A DNA stretch of 64,000 bases, from assembly GCA_035567895.1 (NCBI GenBank), contig DATMPC010000088.1:49662-113661 (forward strand). The letters are read 5' to 3'. The number at the start of each line of letters is the position of its first letter. Positions within the stretch are counted from its first letter, which is position 1. This document shows positions 17,803 through 27,289 of the stretch, piece by piece. The DNA comes from Terriglobales bacterium. Its GTDB lineage: Bacteria > Acidobacteriota > Terriglobia > Terriglobales > Acidobacteriaceae. The translations under genes and the position numbers were made by a program. The notes beneath the pieces were generated by a model. It did not search any database, was not told where the DNA came from, and was given only the letters and a program-made list of their open reading frames with translations.

Positions 17803-18777
17803 CTATGAAAGCATGTTGAGCTTCCGAAAAATCTTGCGGGTAAGTCCCGTAAGTGGCAGTCGAGAGATTTCGGCCAGCGGAATCCATTGCCCCTCGGTAC
17901 CGGCTTCGGGCTTTTTGCCGGCGAAGACGCTCACCTGCCAATCATTCGTGGTAATCGAGTGCCTTACGCTGAGCAAAGGTTCTCGCGATATTGCTCCGCG
18001 CGCCTCCGGCAACTCCCACATTCCCGGCATCAATCGCTCATTGGACCCGCGCCGATTCAAGCGGATGGCGTTGCCACGCCGGGCGAGAAGCACAGAAGAC
18101 GACTTCCGCAATCGCTTCTGGGGAACCGACCTTCTCCGTTCTGAGCCCCGCGATGCGCAATGCATACGAACTGGACAACGGTCGCAAAGTGGAACGCCGG
18201 GGAGGCAAATCATCGCTCCAAGTTCCATCATCGCCTGATTACAGTCGCCGGCAGAATCGGGATCGAGCAGCTTCTGGGCAGTAGCCCAGAAGCGCTCGCC
18301 GCTGATTTTCTTCCGCAGCATTCGCGCGATCACGCGCTCGACATTGCCATCAACCACGGCAACGGCCTCTCCGAATGCAATGCTCGCGATAGCGTTTGCA
18401 GTGTAGCGACCGATCCCCGGCAACGTACGCAGCTCCGCTGCGGTCTCAGGAATGCGGCCAGCCCGATTCGTAGTCAGGAGCTGAGCGGCGCGATGCAACA
18501 TGCGCGCTCGACGATAGTATCCGAGCCCGCTCCATGCCGCCAGCACGTCTGCCTCATCGGCCTTCGCAAGCTGCCGGATGGTTGGAAAACTCTCCAGAAA
18601 TCTTTTGTAGTGTTCAAGAACCGCAGCCACCCGCGTTTGCTGCAGCATGATCTCCGAAATCCAAATGCGGTAAGGATCTTTGGTTTTGCGCCATGGCAAT
18701 GGCCGCTGGTGCGTTCGATACCAGGCGAGCAGGTTGCGCCGAAAGCTGGGAAGCGAGGCGGGATTGTTGAGACTCAT
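17803..18777 (-). CDS. mutY: A/G-specific adenine DNA glycosylase MutY
   Basis: This enzyme removes adenine mispaired with 8-oxoguanine. I chose the ATG at 18777, which places the family's first helix (FRRNLLAWYRTHQRPLPWR) near the N-terminus; the frame is open to 18816 but no start has a good Shine-Dalgarno site. Motifs seen: the catalytic Glu in SEIMLQQTRV (about residue 42), the helix-hairpin-helix LPGIGRYTANAI, the catalytic Asp in VAVVDGNVERV, and four iron-sulfur cysteines with C-x6-C-x2-C-x5-C spacing (CLPGVPLCDRCPVRMHC). A C-terminal NUDIX-like domain (VLLARRGNAIRL, MWELPEA) recognises 8-oxoG. Length (about 324) is normal. Confidence 0.95.
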   Translation of the reverse strand: MSLNNPASLPSFRRNLLAWYRTHQRPLPWRKTKDPYRIWISEIMLQQTRVAAVLEHYKRFLESFPTIRQLAKADEADVLAAWSGLGYYRRARMLHRAAQLLTTNRAGRIPETAAELRTLPGIGRYTANAIASIAFGEAVAVVDGNVERVIARMLRKKISGERFWATAQKLLDPDSAGDCNQAMMELGAMICLPGVPLCDRCPVRMHCASRGSERRRSVPQKRLRKSSSVLLARRGNAIRLNRRGSNERLMPGMWELPEARGAISREPLLSVRHSITTNDWQVSVFAGKKPEAGTEGQWIPLAEISRLPLTGLTRKIFRKLNMLS

Positions 18778-18831
18778 TACAGGTGGCATCTGGACGTTTG
18801 TGATTCTATATGCCATGGCCGCGTTTAACGC

Positions 18832-18998
18832 CTGTCATCCTGAGGCCCGACGTCGGCCGAAGGATCTCACGCGATGATTGCAACCCTATGCTGTGCCACG
18901 GCGTTTTGCCAAGATACCTCGTGAAAGAGCGCGACGCAGCGACGAGTACGACTCATTCCGGGAGATCCTTCGCCCAACCTCGGGGCTCAGGATGACAG
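18832..18998. repeat. Long inverted repeat, family E (TCATCCTGAG ... GAAGGATCTC)
   Basis: 39-base arms at 18832-18870 and 18960-18998 are imperfect reverse complements (outer TGTCATCCTGAG and inner GAAGGATCTC are conserved). The spacer is about 89 bases. The element fills most of the gap between mutY and the HTTM-DCC gene, which otherwise shows nothing. Confidence 0.8.
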
Positions 18999-19110
18999 TC
19001 TTTCATTTGCAGTTTTTGCAGTCCGCGAATCACGACGGGGCGCACGTAACCGTGTTATAGACCCAAACGACTGGAAGCCCGACTCGTTAAGAATCGATTT
19101 ATGCTCGGTT

Positions 19111-20988
19111 TCAAAAGCATTCGTGATGCCAGAGCAAGTCGCGATTGAATCCGGTTGGAGGGTGCTGGATCGAATTCTGGTGGGCCATGAAGTAGATATC
19201 GAACCTAATAAGTATCGCCGGATCGTAGTTTGGATGGCCGATATTCCAGGAACGACAGAGATAACGTCCGTAATAAAGGCGATAGTCGGTGTTCTCGCTC
19301 AACGACAGGTTCATCAGATACTTTCGCCAGCGCTCATTCGGATACTGATCGGCGATGCTGGCGGGTTTTTCGTAGCTGACCGGACGATCAGGGTGAGTCA
19401 CATTGATATGTCGTCCATCTTTCAGTTGGCCTTCGATGACGTACCAGCCATCGTAGGTGAGAGGATTGGGAGAGAACATATCCCAACGCTGATCGAGGTC
19501 GAGCGTCAATCCGATGGCGTCTTGCCACGGCTGGAACGGAACGCGCGTGATCGAAGACAAGTTCCATAGCAGCGTGTACACAACGAGCAGTGCGGCAAAA
19601 ACGGTTACCGCCGGCGATGTCTTTAGGCTGACCGGACGCGAGCGTATCCAGTCCGTGTAGCGGCTAAGCTGATCCCGATTGCGCTCGATTCTCTCGTACC
19701 ACTCTTTGCCTTTCCTCTCAAGGAAATTGCTGCGCAGCACAGGGGACAGCCACGAAAAGATTGGAGAGTACGAGACAAGCTGAGCAAACGCGCGCCACTT
19801 GTAATGACGCCTTCCCTCGCAATCGACAAGGATCCAGCTCTTCTGATCGCGCATTTCGAGCTCAGTAACCGGAAACTCTTGCGCGGCGATGAGTTCTAGT
19901 TTGGGAATAAGAAGGAACGTACGCACAATGCGGACCAGCTTTGAGCAGAACGAGCACTTACCATCGTAATAAATGCGCGCGCCGGAACCCGCGGAAGTTT
20001 CTCCGGTCAGCCAGGGCAAGCGACGGCGAATCCAATTTCTCTCCCAAAACCATGTTGGTATGAGCGGCAGTGCAGCCATACAAGCTATGTATGGAAAGTG
20101 TCCAAGACGTATCGAAAGACCGAGGCCGACATGCAAGGCAATGATCAGCAGAGCTCCCAGTAGTCGAGCGGGACCCGCAAGAAACGGCGTTAGCAACAGG
20201 AGAGGAATTGAGGCCTCGTGCACCAATGTTTCCCGTGTGAGCCACGGAAGCAACTTCGGAAAGTGCAAAAGAAAGCTTCCCAGCGGCGTCGACATTTGCT
20301 GGATACTCAGGGCGTAATAAACCGCGCTGAAATCTCTGCGCCACTCCGGAGCTGTCTTGAGAAGAACGGCGAAGGCGTACACAATGGCCACCTGCGCGAT
20401 CAGCGCCAGGCCTGGAGTCGAGAAATAGGAGAATTTCGGCTTTGGCGGTTTCGGCTCCTCCGGGCGCAGCGCCGCGTCCACCGAATAGAACGCGCTTAGC
20501 GGTAAGAAGATGGCAATGAAGGCAAGCACGCGAAGATACACATCCCCGCCCTGAAGGATGACGGGATTACGCGTCTGTACAGAAACCACCATGAACCAGC
20601 TTGCGAAAGCCGCGAACCGCGTCCGCACACCGAAGATCAGCATTACAGCGAATGCCGCAGCAAGGAGAAACAGGATTACCTGGAACGCCAGCTGACCACT
20701 CATCAGGTGGATAGAAAAGCGCGGCGCTTGAGAAAACTTGTCGAGCAGCGCAGCTCTGGGCAGCACACCAAAGTCGGTATAGAAGACCGTTAAATCCGCA
20801 GCGCGCCACATGAGATCGCCCAGAAGCACGGCGCCCAGGGCGATGCGAAACAGAGCTAAGGAGCGAAGATCGAGGCTATAGGCCGCCTGAAGATGTGAAA
20901 GTACCTTCTTCCACCAGCTCGCGCGAGGCACAGTGGCTGGTGCGGTTCCGTACAGCGAATAGGAAACGGGCCGATCCAGGACGGTCAT
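19111..20988 (-). CDS. HTTM (gamma-carboxylase-like) membrane protein fused to a DCC thiol-oxidoreductase domain
   Basis: 625 residues. Residues about 35-330 are multi-pass and match the HTTM domain, related to vitamin-K-dependent gamma-carboxylase (SLALFRIALGAVLLGDLMWR; FYTDFGVLPR). Residues about 338-430 are a DCC domain (IYYDGKCSFCSKLVRIV), with the Cys-x2-Cys pair at 345 and 348. A final helix (about 460-480) and a tail with DMFSPNPLTYDGWYV follow, as in other bacterial HTTM proteins. The substrate is unknown; the DCC part suggests thiol-disulfide chemistry coupled to the membrane domain. A stand-alone gene with no obvious partner nearby. Confidence 0.85.
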   Translation of the reverse strand: MTVLDRPVSYSLYGTAPATVPRASWWKKVLSHLQAAYSLDLRSLALFRIALGAVLLGDLMWRAADLTVFYTDFGVLPRAALLDKFSQAPRFSIHLMSGQLAFQVILFLLAAAFAVMLIFGVRTRFAAFASWFMVVSVQTRNPVILQGGDVYLRVLAFIAIFLPLSAFYSVDAALRPEEPKPPKPKFSYFSTPGLALIAQVAIVYAFAVLLKTAPEWRRDFSAVYYALSIQQMSTPLGSFLLHFPKLLPWLTRETLVHEASIPLLLLTPFLAGPARLLGALLIIALHVGLGLSIRLGHFPYIACMAALPLIPTWFWERNWIRRRLPWLTGETSAGSGARIYYDGKCSFCSKLVRIVRTFLLIPKLELIAAQEFPVTELEMRDQKSWILVDCEGRRHYKWRAFAQLVSYSPIFSWLSPVLRSNFLERKGKEWYERIERNRDQLSRYTDWIRSRPVSLKTSPAVTVFAALLVVYTLLWNLSSITRVPFQPWQDAIGLTLDLDQRWDMFSPNPLTYDGWYVIEGQLKDGRHINVTHPDRPVSYEKPASIADQYPNERWRKYLMNLSLSENTDYRLYYGRYLCRSWNIGHPNYDPAILIRFDIYFMAHQNSIQHPPTGFNRDLLWHHECF

Positions 20989-21276
20989 AACGGGGAGATC
21001 TTCCGTCGCAACTGTAGAACAGTTTCAATGCCAATCTCTATTTCGTTCTACATTCACCGCACACCAAAGTAACGGTTCGAATCCAAGCCATTCAAAACAA
21101 GCTTCCAACTTTCTTCGAATCCATGCATCCAAAATGGGCCAACGCTAAGTCTTCGGTAACTTGTAGGAGCAATTGAACTCAGATACTTTTCGGGAAGGTG
21201 CCGAGCCGCGTTTTGCGGCTGGAGCACCGTGGCATTTCGTTTGAAAGGTTCCTTCTTCCCCGACTGGCCGAACCAA

Positions 21277-21942
21277 ATGAGTACTGATCGACAACGCGGG
21301 TTCACTTTACTAGAGCTGCTCATCGTCGTCGTGATCATGCTGATCATAGGCGGCATGATGGCGCCGAAGATGCTTGGAATCATCGACGACCAGAAGCTGC
21401 GTGCCTCGGCACAAGCCTATGCCGGCCTGATGCAGGTGGCACGATCACGCGCCACGCAGGACAACGCCGTCTACCAGGTGCTGAACACCACACAAAGCGG
21501 CATACCGATAGCGTACGTCGATCTGAACTTCAACCGGACATACGACACGTCGGAACCCATGGTGCTCCTGGCAAGGCCGATCACCGTAAGTGAGACCGGT
21601 GTTCCGTCCGGTTTCGGCAATACCACACTCCTGGGCGTACAGCCCTATGCAGATTCGACCTCACCGATGGTGAGCGACGGGTCAGGAGGCATTGCGCCCG
21701 GCACTGCCATTCCGGGACTTGCATTCAATGAGCGCGGTCTTCCCTGCCAAAGGGTCGCTGCCGCTGAGACTTGCAAGAATGCGCCCCTGGTAGGGGGGCC
21801 GCCCCCAACCTCGTTGCCGATCGCATACATAACGTACTTGCAGTACGCGCGCCGACAGGGTGGAACGGCATACGCCGCAATCACGGTGACACCGGCGGGC
21901 AGAGTTAAAACCTGGATTTACCAAGGCGGGCAATGGCAATGA
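21277..21942 (+). CDS. Minor pilin / pseudopilin, FimT-GspH-like
   Basis: A type IV pilin-like protein with a prepilin leader: MSTDRQRG, then the cleavage and methylation site FTLLELLIVVVIML (Glu at +5). The hydrophobic helix is followed by a beta-rich globular domain of about 180 residues, normal for FimT/GspH. I chose the ATG at 21277, which gives a short leader. A GTG at 21229 has GGAG five bases upstream and would give an unusually long leader. First gene of a four-gene minor-pilin operon; its stop overlaps the next start. Minor pilins prime assembly of type IV pili or type II pseudopili at the inner membrane. Confidence 0.88.
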   Translation: MSTDRQRGFTLLELLIVVVIMLIIGGMMAPKMLGIIDDQKLRASAQAYAGLMQVARSRATQDNAVYQVLNTTQSGIPIAYVDLNFNRTYDTSEPMVLLARPITVSETGVPSGFGNTTLLGVQPYADSTSPMVSDGSGGIAPGTAIPGLAFNERGLPCQRVAAAETCKNAPLVGGPPPTSLPIAYITYLQYARRQGGTAYAAITVTPAGRVKTWIYQGGQWQ

Positions 21943-22535
21943 AACGCAATCAGCAACTCAAGCGCCGGCGAAGTTCCAATTCAGGATTCAGCTTGATTGA
22001 GCTTCTAATCGCCATGCTTATCCTCACCATTGGTTTGCTTGGCGGGATGATCGTAATTCTCACTGCGATCGCCAGTAATGCGCGCAACCGATTCGACACT
22101 GCGGGTGTTGCACTGGCGCAGAGCACCATGGATCGCATCATAGTGCTCTCAGCATCGGCTGGTGTCCAGGCTACGTCTATTACGGATTGCACTGGCACCG
22201 CCCAGGCCATGACTACTGCCCCGGGCGGAGCACCGTTGGTCGACCTCTCAAACATATCCAACGGACTGCAAGTGATCGATTTCACGCAAGCGCCGGTCCC
22301 CGGTTACCAGATGTATTACACGCTCTGTGCGACTGGCGCCTCGGATGGATTGGCTACCGGGAATCCGCAGATCTACGACGTGCGCTGGAATGTGAGCACC
22401 CCGCTCAACCCGCCCAACGGTTCAAGCCAATTGATTCAGGTCGCTGCCAAGAACCTGGGGGAAGTGGGAAATGGCGGGCAGCAGAGTCGGATGTTTAACT
22501 TGCCCGTAACTTTGCGAGCGCTGAGAGGAAACTGA
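21933..22535 (+). CDS. pilV: PilV-like minor pilin
   Basis: 200 residues. The basic leader (MAMKRNQQLKRRRSSNSG) ends at the prepilin peptidase site before FSLIELLIAMLILTIGLLGG; the Glu at +5 and the GLLG pattern are typical of PilV. The C-terminal part is a small beta domain with two cysteines (TDCTG, TLCATG) that may form a disulfide. It overlaps the previous gene by 10 bases and ends 1 base before the next, so translation is coupled. It belongs to the priming complex of the pilus. Confidence 0.85.
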   Translation: MAMKRNQQLKRRRSSNSGFSLIELLIAMLILTIGLLGGMIVILTAIASNARNRFDTAGVALAQSTMDRIIVLSASAGVQATSITDCTGTAQAMTTAPGGAPLVDLSNISNGLQVIDFTQAPVPGYQMYYTLCATGASDGLATGNPQIYDVRWNVSTPLNPPNGSSQLIQVAAKNLGEVGNGGQQSRMFNLPVTLRALRGN

Positions 22536-22536
22536 G

Positions 22537-23286
22537 ATGTCGAGGAAAAATCATCGACGAAATCAAGCCGGCTTCTCGCTGCTCGAAATCATGGTCACCA
22601 TGCTTGTACTGGTGATTGTAATGGGAGCTGTGTTTTCGCAGGTCAACCAGATCCAGTCCAGGACCAAAATGGAATCCATGAAGCTCGACCTTACCCAGGA
22701 AAGCCGAGCGTTCGTCGATCAGTTTGCCCGCGACCTGCATATGTCTGGCTATCCGATCTCAACGGTCTACCAGACCAATCCCGGAACGAACAGTAAACGT
22801 ACGGCCGTCGGCCTGGTGTTCGCCTCTCCGATCTCGCTGCGCTTTGAAGGCGATGTCTATGGAGATGGCCATGTGTACAGCGTTCTCTATACTTACGTCG
22901 CTTCCGATGCGGCTGATCCGTCTTGCCCTTGCCTACGGCGCAGTGTGGTGGAGAAAGTAGACGGCGACGTTTGGTATTCCGGGGCAGGCGGTCAATCCCC
23001 TCCACAGTACTTCACGGAGGTCCAAAACGTGATTACGCCTCAGGGACAATCACAGGATTTGTTCACTTACTTCCAGGGGAACGGAAATGCCGTGAGTGTT
23101 GGGAGCTGCACCTGGTCCAGCGGAGTACCAACTTGCCCCGGAATTGACATCAACGGTAGTCCGGCAACAATTCAACTTATCGACGCGATCAAGGTGAACT
23201 TGAACACGCGCTCTAAACAGTTCGATCCCCAGACTGGGCAGCCAGCCGTGAATTCCGTATCGACGATCGCGGAACTGGAGAACTAA
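22537..23286 (+). CDS. PilW-like minor pilin
   Basis: 249 residues. The prepilin leader MSRKNHRRNQAG precedes FSLLEIMVTMLVLVIVMGAV (Glu at +5), followed by a helix (TKMESMKLDLTQESRAFVDQ) and a globular beta domain with cysteines in CPCLRR and SCTWSSGVPTC. Position between the PilV- and PilX-like genes and size fit PilW/GspJ. The gene starts right after the pilV stop and ends 3 bases before the next start. Confidence 0.83.
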   Translation: MSRKNHRRNQAGFSLLEIMVTMLVLVIVMGAVFSQVNQIQSRTKMESMKLDLTQESRAFVDQFARDLHMSGYPISTVYQTNPGTNSKRTAVGLVFASPISLRFEGDVYGDGHVYSVLYTYVASDAADPSCPCLRRSVVEKVDGDVWYSGAGGQSPPQYFTEVQNVITPQGQSQDLFTYFQGNGNAVSVGSCTWSSGVPTCPGIDINGSPATIQLIDAIKVNLNTRSKQFDPQTGQPAVNSVSTIAELEN

Positions 23287-23289
23287 CTG

Positions 23290-25500
23290 ATGAAGCTACA
23301 AAGAAATAATTCTGAACGGGGCATTGCGATGCTCGTGGTGCTGTTTGCCATGATCCTCGTGTCGGCAATCGGCCTGGCGCTGATGTTCTCCACCAACAGC
23401 GAAACTGGGGTCAACTCCGGCTTCCGCCAATCGAACCTTTCTTACTTCGCTGCGCGATCTGGTGTCGAAGAGATTCGCGACCGTATGCGCTTTACGGTGG
23501 CAAACGGCGGCATTTCCGACATTCTTCCCACGGTTCCGATCGGACAGGTGGGAGGGGTGGTGTACATCACTAATCCACTCGGAGGTGAGACGGTCGCACC
23601 CTGGGACACAACAACAGATCACTATTTCGACGATGAGCTGTGTCACGAAACATCCAACACTACGGCTGTAGCGCTTAGCCCTGGGGACTACACCAAGCCC
23701 TGTCTCTTTGCCGCCGGCTCCTTGCCAACCACAGGCGGATGGTGGGTGAACAAGCCGGCCACGAGTCTGCCCGGCAGTGCATATGTTCCTTACAAATGGG
23801 CGCGCATTAACTTGAAGCTGGGAGAGTCCACCAACCCCTGGTGCATCCAGGGGTTTGGCAACTGTGCTCCCCCGTCGCTCCCCCCACTCGGGCCGTCAAC
23901 GGATCAGGTTTGCTACAACGGCAAGAACGAATTCGTATTAGCTGATCTGAAGCCAATCGATGTTCCCGGGCGAGTAGAAGGTGTAACTCTCCCATCGCAG
24001 CTCGCGATGGCTATGGGCATGTTTGAAGGCGGGTCGACTGGCCACGGTAACGGCGGACACGCGTCAGCGAGCAGTTCGAGTGCTTCTTCTTCCACTGCCG
24101 GCAGTTCGTCCACATCTTCCAGTTCTTCCGGTAGCAGTTCTTCTAGTTCTTCGGGTAGCTCGAGTTCAACGGGCCTTGTTGGAACAGGCAGCAGTTCCAG
24201 CTCGAGTTCAACGGGCCTTGTTGGAACAGGCAGCAGTTCCAGCTCAAGTTCAACAGGACTGGTTGGAACGGGCAGCAGCTCCAGCTCCAGCTCAACAGGT
24301 CTGATTGGAACCGGAAGCAGTTCGAGCTCGGGCTCAACAGGTCTGATTGGAACGGGCAGCAGCTCCAGCTCCAGCTCAACAGGCTTGATTGGAACCGGCA
24401 GCAGTTCGAGCTCTTCGAGCAGCAGCTCTGGTTCTTCGAGCAGCTCTTCAAGTAGCTCGTCCTCCAGCTCTTCAAGTGGCGGAGGCGGCCCCTCCTGCGG
24501 AACAAGTGCCCCTCCGCTTGCAGGTTCGCTGCTCGGAATTGGTGGTGGACCAGTGGCTGCTAATTCTTGCGTAGCAGCAGACGCACAACCCGTCTACATG
24601 CTCACTGCTCTTGCAGTTGCGGAAAGCTCGTCTTCCGTCGTCAAGGCCCGCCGCATGGTGCAATACGAAGTAGCCAGAATCGCCTTGCCACCCATGCCCG
24701 CGGCCTTGACGATCGCTGGTCCGGTAAGCGCGGCGACACAGTTCGGAGACTCGAACAATTTCCAAGTCGATGGTCACGATGCATGCGGCGGGCAGGACAG
24801 GCCGGCCGTGGGAACCGTGCAGGACGTAGGCAACGGCACTGAGACCGCCAGCCAGGTTGCATCAGACTCGCGCAATCAAATCATCAATAATCTGAAGAGA
24901 CCGCCGAACTATACCGGTGTCGACGGCTGCAAGCCAGACGTTCAGAACGTGAACAACCTCGCCAATCAAAATTACCAGACGCCCGATGGCCTAAACGCAC
25001 TTGTGCATGACATACAGGCTTCGGCAACGCAGACGCTCAATCCGAGTCACCTGCCCACTAGCTACGACCTTGGGACGGCCGCTAATCCCAAAATCACGGT
25101 CGTCAACGGTGACTTCACTACGACGATGGATGGCTACGGCATTCTACTAGTAACCGGAACCCTCACTATGAGCGGAAACGACCATTGGCACGGACTTATC
25201 TTTGTGATCGGGAGTGGGCAATTTACGGAAAACGGAACGCCTGCAATTGACGGCGCCATCCTGGTCGCGAAGATTGGGCAGACTAGCGGCTGTCCTGGTA
25301 CGACTAACTGTTATGCCACCAACCCGTCTGACGCCAATATGTACCGAGATCCTGTGAGTGGCCAGAAAGTGCTTGGCAGCCCCACCTTTCACTGGAACGG
25401 CGGCGGCATCGGCGGGATTCAATACAACAGTTGCACGATTCAATCGGTGAAGCAGGCGGCTAACTTTACTGTGTTAGCTCGTCGGGAAATCACTTACTAG
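23290..25500 (+). CDS. PilX-like minor pilin with serine-rich minisatellite
   Basis: 736 residues, far longer than usual PilX/GspK proteins (about 170-330). The N-terminus fits PilX: ERGIAMLVVLFAMILVSAIG, then STNSETGVNSGFRQSNLSYFAARSGVEE, lacking the usual Glu at +5 as PilX and GspK do. Residues about 258-397 are almost only Ser with Gly/Thr, including six in-frame copies of a 14-residue unit (SSSSSTGL[V/I]GTGSS) at 290-373. A large C-terminal domain with Cys pairs and beta-helix-like NGDFTTTMDGYGILLVTGTL follows. The Ser region may be a flexible, surface-exposed spacer, possibly glycosylated (inference). Last gene of the operon, followed by a strong terminator. Confidence 0.82.
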   Translation: MKLQRNNSERGIAMLVVLFAMILVSAIGLALMFSTNSETGVNSGFRQSNLSYFAARSGVEEIRDRMRFTVANGGISDILPTVPIGQVGGVVYITNPLGGETVAPWDTTTDHYFDDELCHETSNTTAVALSPGDYTKPCLFAAGSLPTTGGWWVNKPATSLPGSAYVPYKWARINLKLGESTNPWCIQGFGNCAPPSLPPLGPSTDQVCYNGKNEFVLADLKPIDVPGRVEGVTLPSQLAMAMGMFEGGSTGHGNGGHASASSSSASSSTAGSSSTSSSSSGSSSSSSSGSSSSTGLVGTGSSSSSSSTGLVGTGSSSSSSSTGLVGTGSSSSSSSTGLIGTGSSSSSGSTGLIGTGSSSSSSSTGLIGTGSSSSSSSSSSGSSSSSSSSSSSSSSSGGGGPSCGTSAPPLAGSLLGIGGGPVAANSCVAADAQPVYMLTALAVAESSSSVVKARRMVQYEVARIALPPMPAALTIAGPVSAATQFGDSNNFQVDGHDACGGQDRPAVGTVQDVGNGTETASQVASDSRNQIINNLKRPPNYTGVDGCKPDVQNVNNLANQNYQTPDGLNALVHDIQASATQTLNPSHLPTSYDLGTAANPKITVVNGDFTTTMDGYGILLVTGTLTMSGNDHWHGLIFVIGSGQFTENGTPAIDGAILVAKIGQTSGCPGTTNCYATNPSDANMYRDPVSGQKVLGSPTFHWNGGGIGGIQYNSCTIQSVKQAANFTVLARREITY
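24157..24408 (+). repeat. Six tandem 42-base repeats in the PilX-like gene
   Basis: Six consecutive 42-base units, all in frame, begin AGCTC and contain GG.ACTGGTTGGAAC or a variant. The first two are identical over most of their length and later copies differ at third positions, so the array has grown by duplication. Copy number is likely to vary between strains (inference). Confidence 0.9.
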
Positions 25501-25521
25501 ACTATGGAAAGAGCTTTCAAC

Positions 25522-25554
25522 AAGCGCAGCGCTAGCCGCTGCGCTTCGTTTTTT
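25522..25554 (+). terminator. Intrinsic terminator after the pilin operon
   Basis: A perfect 10-base stem (AAGCGCAGCG / CGCTGCGCTT) with loop CTAGC, followed by CG and six T. Confidence 0.93.
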
Positions 25555-25577
25555 CTTGCAGCGAAGAAAACAACGAC

Positions 25578-27203
25578 GTGACTCAAAAAGCCATCATCAT
25601 CGGCGCTGGACCTGCCGGACTTACCGCTGCTTACGAGCTGCTCACTCGCACCGACCTCAAGCCCATCGTGCTGGAGAAGAGCACTTACATGGGTGGCATC
25701 TCACGCACCATCAACTACAAGGGAAACCGCATGGACATCGGCGGGCATCGCTTTTTTTCCAAGAGCGATCGCGTGATGAACTGGTGGTTCCGGCACCTGC
25801 CTGTAGCAGAAGGACGCGAGGAAGCGCCGATCATAGCGTATCAAGGCAAGACTCGCAGCGTGGATGCTGTTAGCACATCGGGGAGTCCGGGTGAGCGCGG
25901 CGGCGGTGTAGCGGCGCTTGCAGCCACTGAAGCCGATCTGGATCGCGTGATGCTTCTTCGTCCGCGAAAATCGCGGATCTACTTCCTGCGCAAGTTCTTC
26001 GATTACCCGATCCAGCTCTCCAAAGATACGCTGGTAAAGCTCGGTTTGGTCAGAACGTTCAAGATAGGCATCAGCTACATGCGCCGTGCCGCGTTTCCGA
26101 TGCGAAACGTCAAGAACCTGGAACAGTTCTTCATCAACCGCTTTGGCAGCGAGCTGTACAAGACCTTCTTCAAGTCATACACGGAAAAGGTGTGGGGAGT
26201 GCCTTGCGAAAAGATCAGCGCGGAATGGGGTGAGCAGCGCATTAAAAGCCTGTCAATCCTCAAGACGATCGCACACTACATCAAGAAGATGTTCCGCGGA
26301 AACGACAGCCGCGACATCGCGCAGAAAAACACCGAAACTTCCCTGATCGAACAGTTCCTTTATCCCAAACTCGGGCCGGGACAGATGTGGGAAGTGGTCG
26401 CAGAAAAAATCATCGAGCTGGGCGGGGAGATTGTCACCGATTTCGACGTGACCGGCTTGCAGGTCGACGGATTTCGCATCGCAAGCGTAACCGGAAGCGA
26501 CAAATACGACAACCAGAAGAAGTTTACGGGCGACTATTTCTTCTCGACGATGCCGATTCAGGAACTTGTCCGGTCGCTACACGTGAACGTTCCCCTGTCG
26601 GTATGCGAAGTGAGTGAAGGGCTGATCTATCGTGACTTCATCACCGTCGGGCTGCTGTGCAACAAGCTGAAGGTCCGGGACGAGGGAGACAAGTACGGCA
26701 AGCTGATCAGCGACAACTGGATCTATGTCCAGGAGCCGGACGTGCTGGTTGGCCGCCTGCAGGTTTTCAACAACTGGAGCCCGCACCTAGTAAGCGATTC
26801 CAGCAAAGTATGGCTGGGCGCCGAATACTTTTGCTACGAAACCGACGAGCTCTGGTCGAAATCCGACGCCGAAATGGGGCGCTTCGCCATCGAAGAACTG
26901 GATAAGATCGATATTATCGAGCGTGACGATGTGATCGACTTCAACGTCGTGCGTGTACCCAAGACTTATCCAGCCTATTTTGGGACGTACGACAGATTCG
27001 AAGAACTACGGAAGTATGTCGATCAATACGACAATCTATTTCTCGTGGGCCGCAATGGAATGCACAAATACAACAATCAGGACCACTCCATGCTGACCGC
27101 GATGACTGCGGTGGACAACATCATTGCCGGCCGCACTGACAAGTCCAACATCTGGTCGGTAAATACCGAAATGGATTACCACGAGGCGAAAGGCAAGCAG
27201 TAG
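25578..27203 (+). CDS. NAD(P)/FAD-dependent oxidoreductase (UDP-galactopyranose mutase / protoporphyrinogen oxidase-like)
   Basis: 541 residues. The N-terminal dinucleotide fold is clear ([18 protein letters not shown]), followed by the ribose-binding Glu ([14 protein letters not shown]) and [14 protein letters not shown], the pattern of flavin proteins related to UDP-galactopyranose mutase. [19 protein letters not shown] and the C-terminal [18 protein letters not shown] (second flavin contact) are conserved in this group. Residues about 85-125 contain a low-complexity insertion ([20 protein letters not shown]). It starts with GTG. The next gene encodes a glycosyltransferase-like membrane protein, which suggests a role in cell-surface sugar metabolism (inference). 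Confidence 0.82.
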   Translation: MTQKAIIIGAGPAGLTAAYELLTRTDLKPIVLEKSTYMGGISRTINYKGNRMDIGGHRFFSKSDRVMNWWFRHLPVAEGREEAPIIAYQGKTRSVDAVSTSGSPGERGGGVAALAATEADLDRVMLLRPRKSRIYFLRKFFDYPIQLSKDTLVKLGLVRTFKIGISYMRRAAFPMRNVKNLEQFFINRFGSELYKTFFKSYTEKVWGVPCEKISAEWGEQRIKSLSILKTIAHYIKKMFRGNDSRDIAQKNTETSLIEQFLYPKLGPGQMWEVVAEKIIELGGEIVTDFDVTGLQVDGFRIASVTGSDKYDNQKKFTGDYFFSTMPIQELVRSLHVNVPLSVCEVSEGLIYRDFITVGLLCNKLKVRDEGDKYGKLISDNWIYVQEPDVLVGRLQVFNNWSPHLVSDSSKVWLGAEYFCYETDELWSKSDAEMGRFAIEELDKIDIIERDDVIDFNVVRVPKTYPAYFGTYDRFEELRKYVDQYDNLFLVGRNGMHKYNNQDHSMLTAMTAVDNIIAGRTDKSNIWSVNTEMDYHEAKGKQ

Positions 27204-27235
27204 GCGATATACGATACGCAATAAGCAGGTAGCAG
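27204..27235. repeat. Family B repeat units before the membrane transferase gene
   Basis: TAGGCGATATACGATACG followed by CAATAAGCAGGTAGC is a degenerate set of the GGCAATAAGC family. An inverted set lies at 28626-28670, so the two bracket the gene at 27290-28597. Confidence 0.6.
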
Positions 27236-27289
27236 AACAGTTTCGTAGCCGTAGAAGAGCGCGCCTTCCATGCCATACTCACCACATCC

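Noticed and set aside
18810..19060. Small plus-strand ORFs between mutY and the HTTM-DCC gene
   Set aside because: They are made of the inverted repeat arms and lack start signals.
21074..21084. GGTTCGAATCC, similar to a tRNA T-loop
   Set aside because: The bases on both sides do not pair to a T-stem, and no acceptor or anticodon arm is seen around it.
24061..24480. CRISPR array
   Set aside because: The repeat is a coding minisatellite: units follow without spacers and stay in frame.
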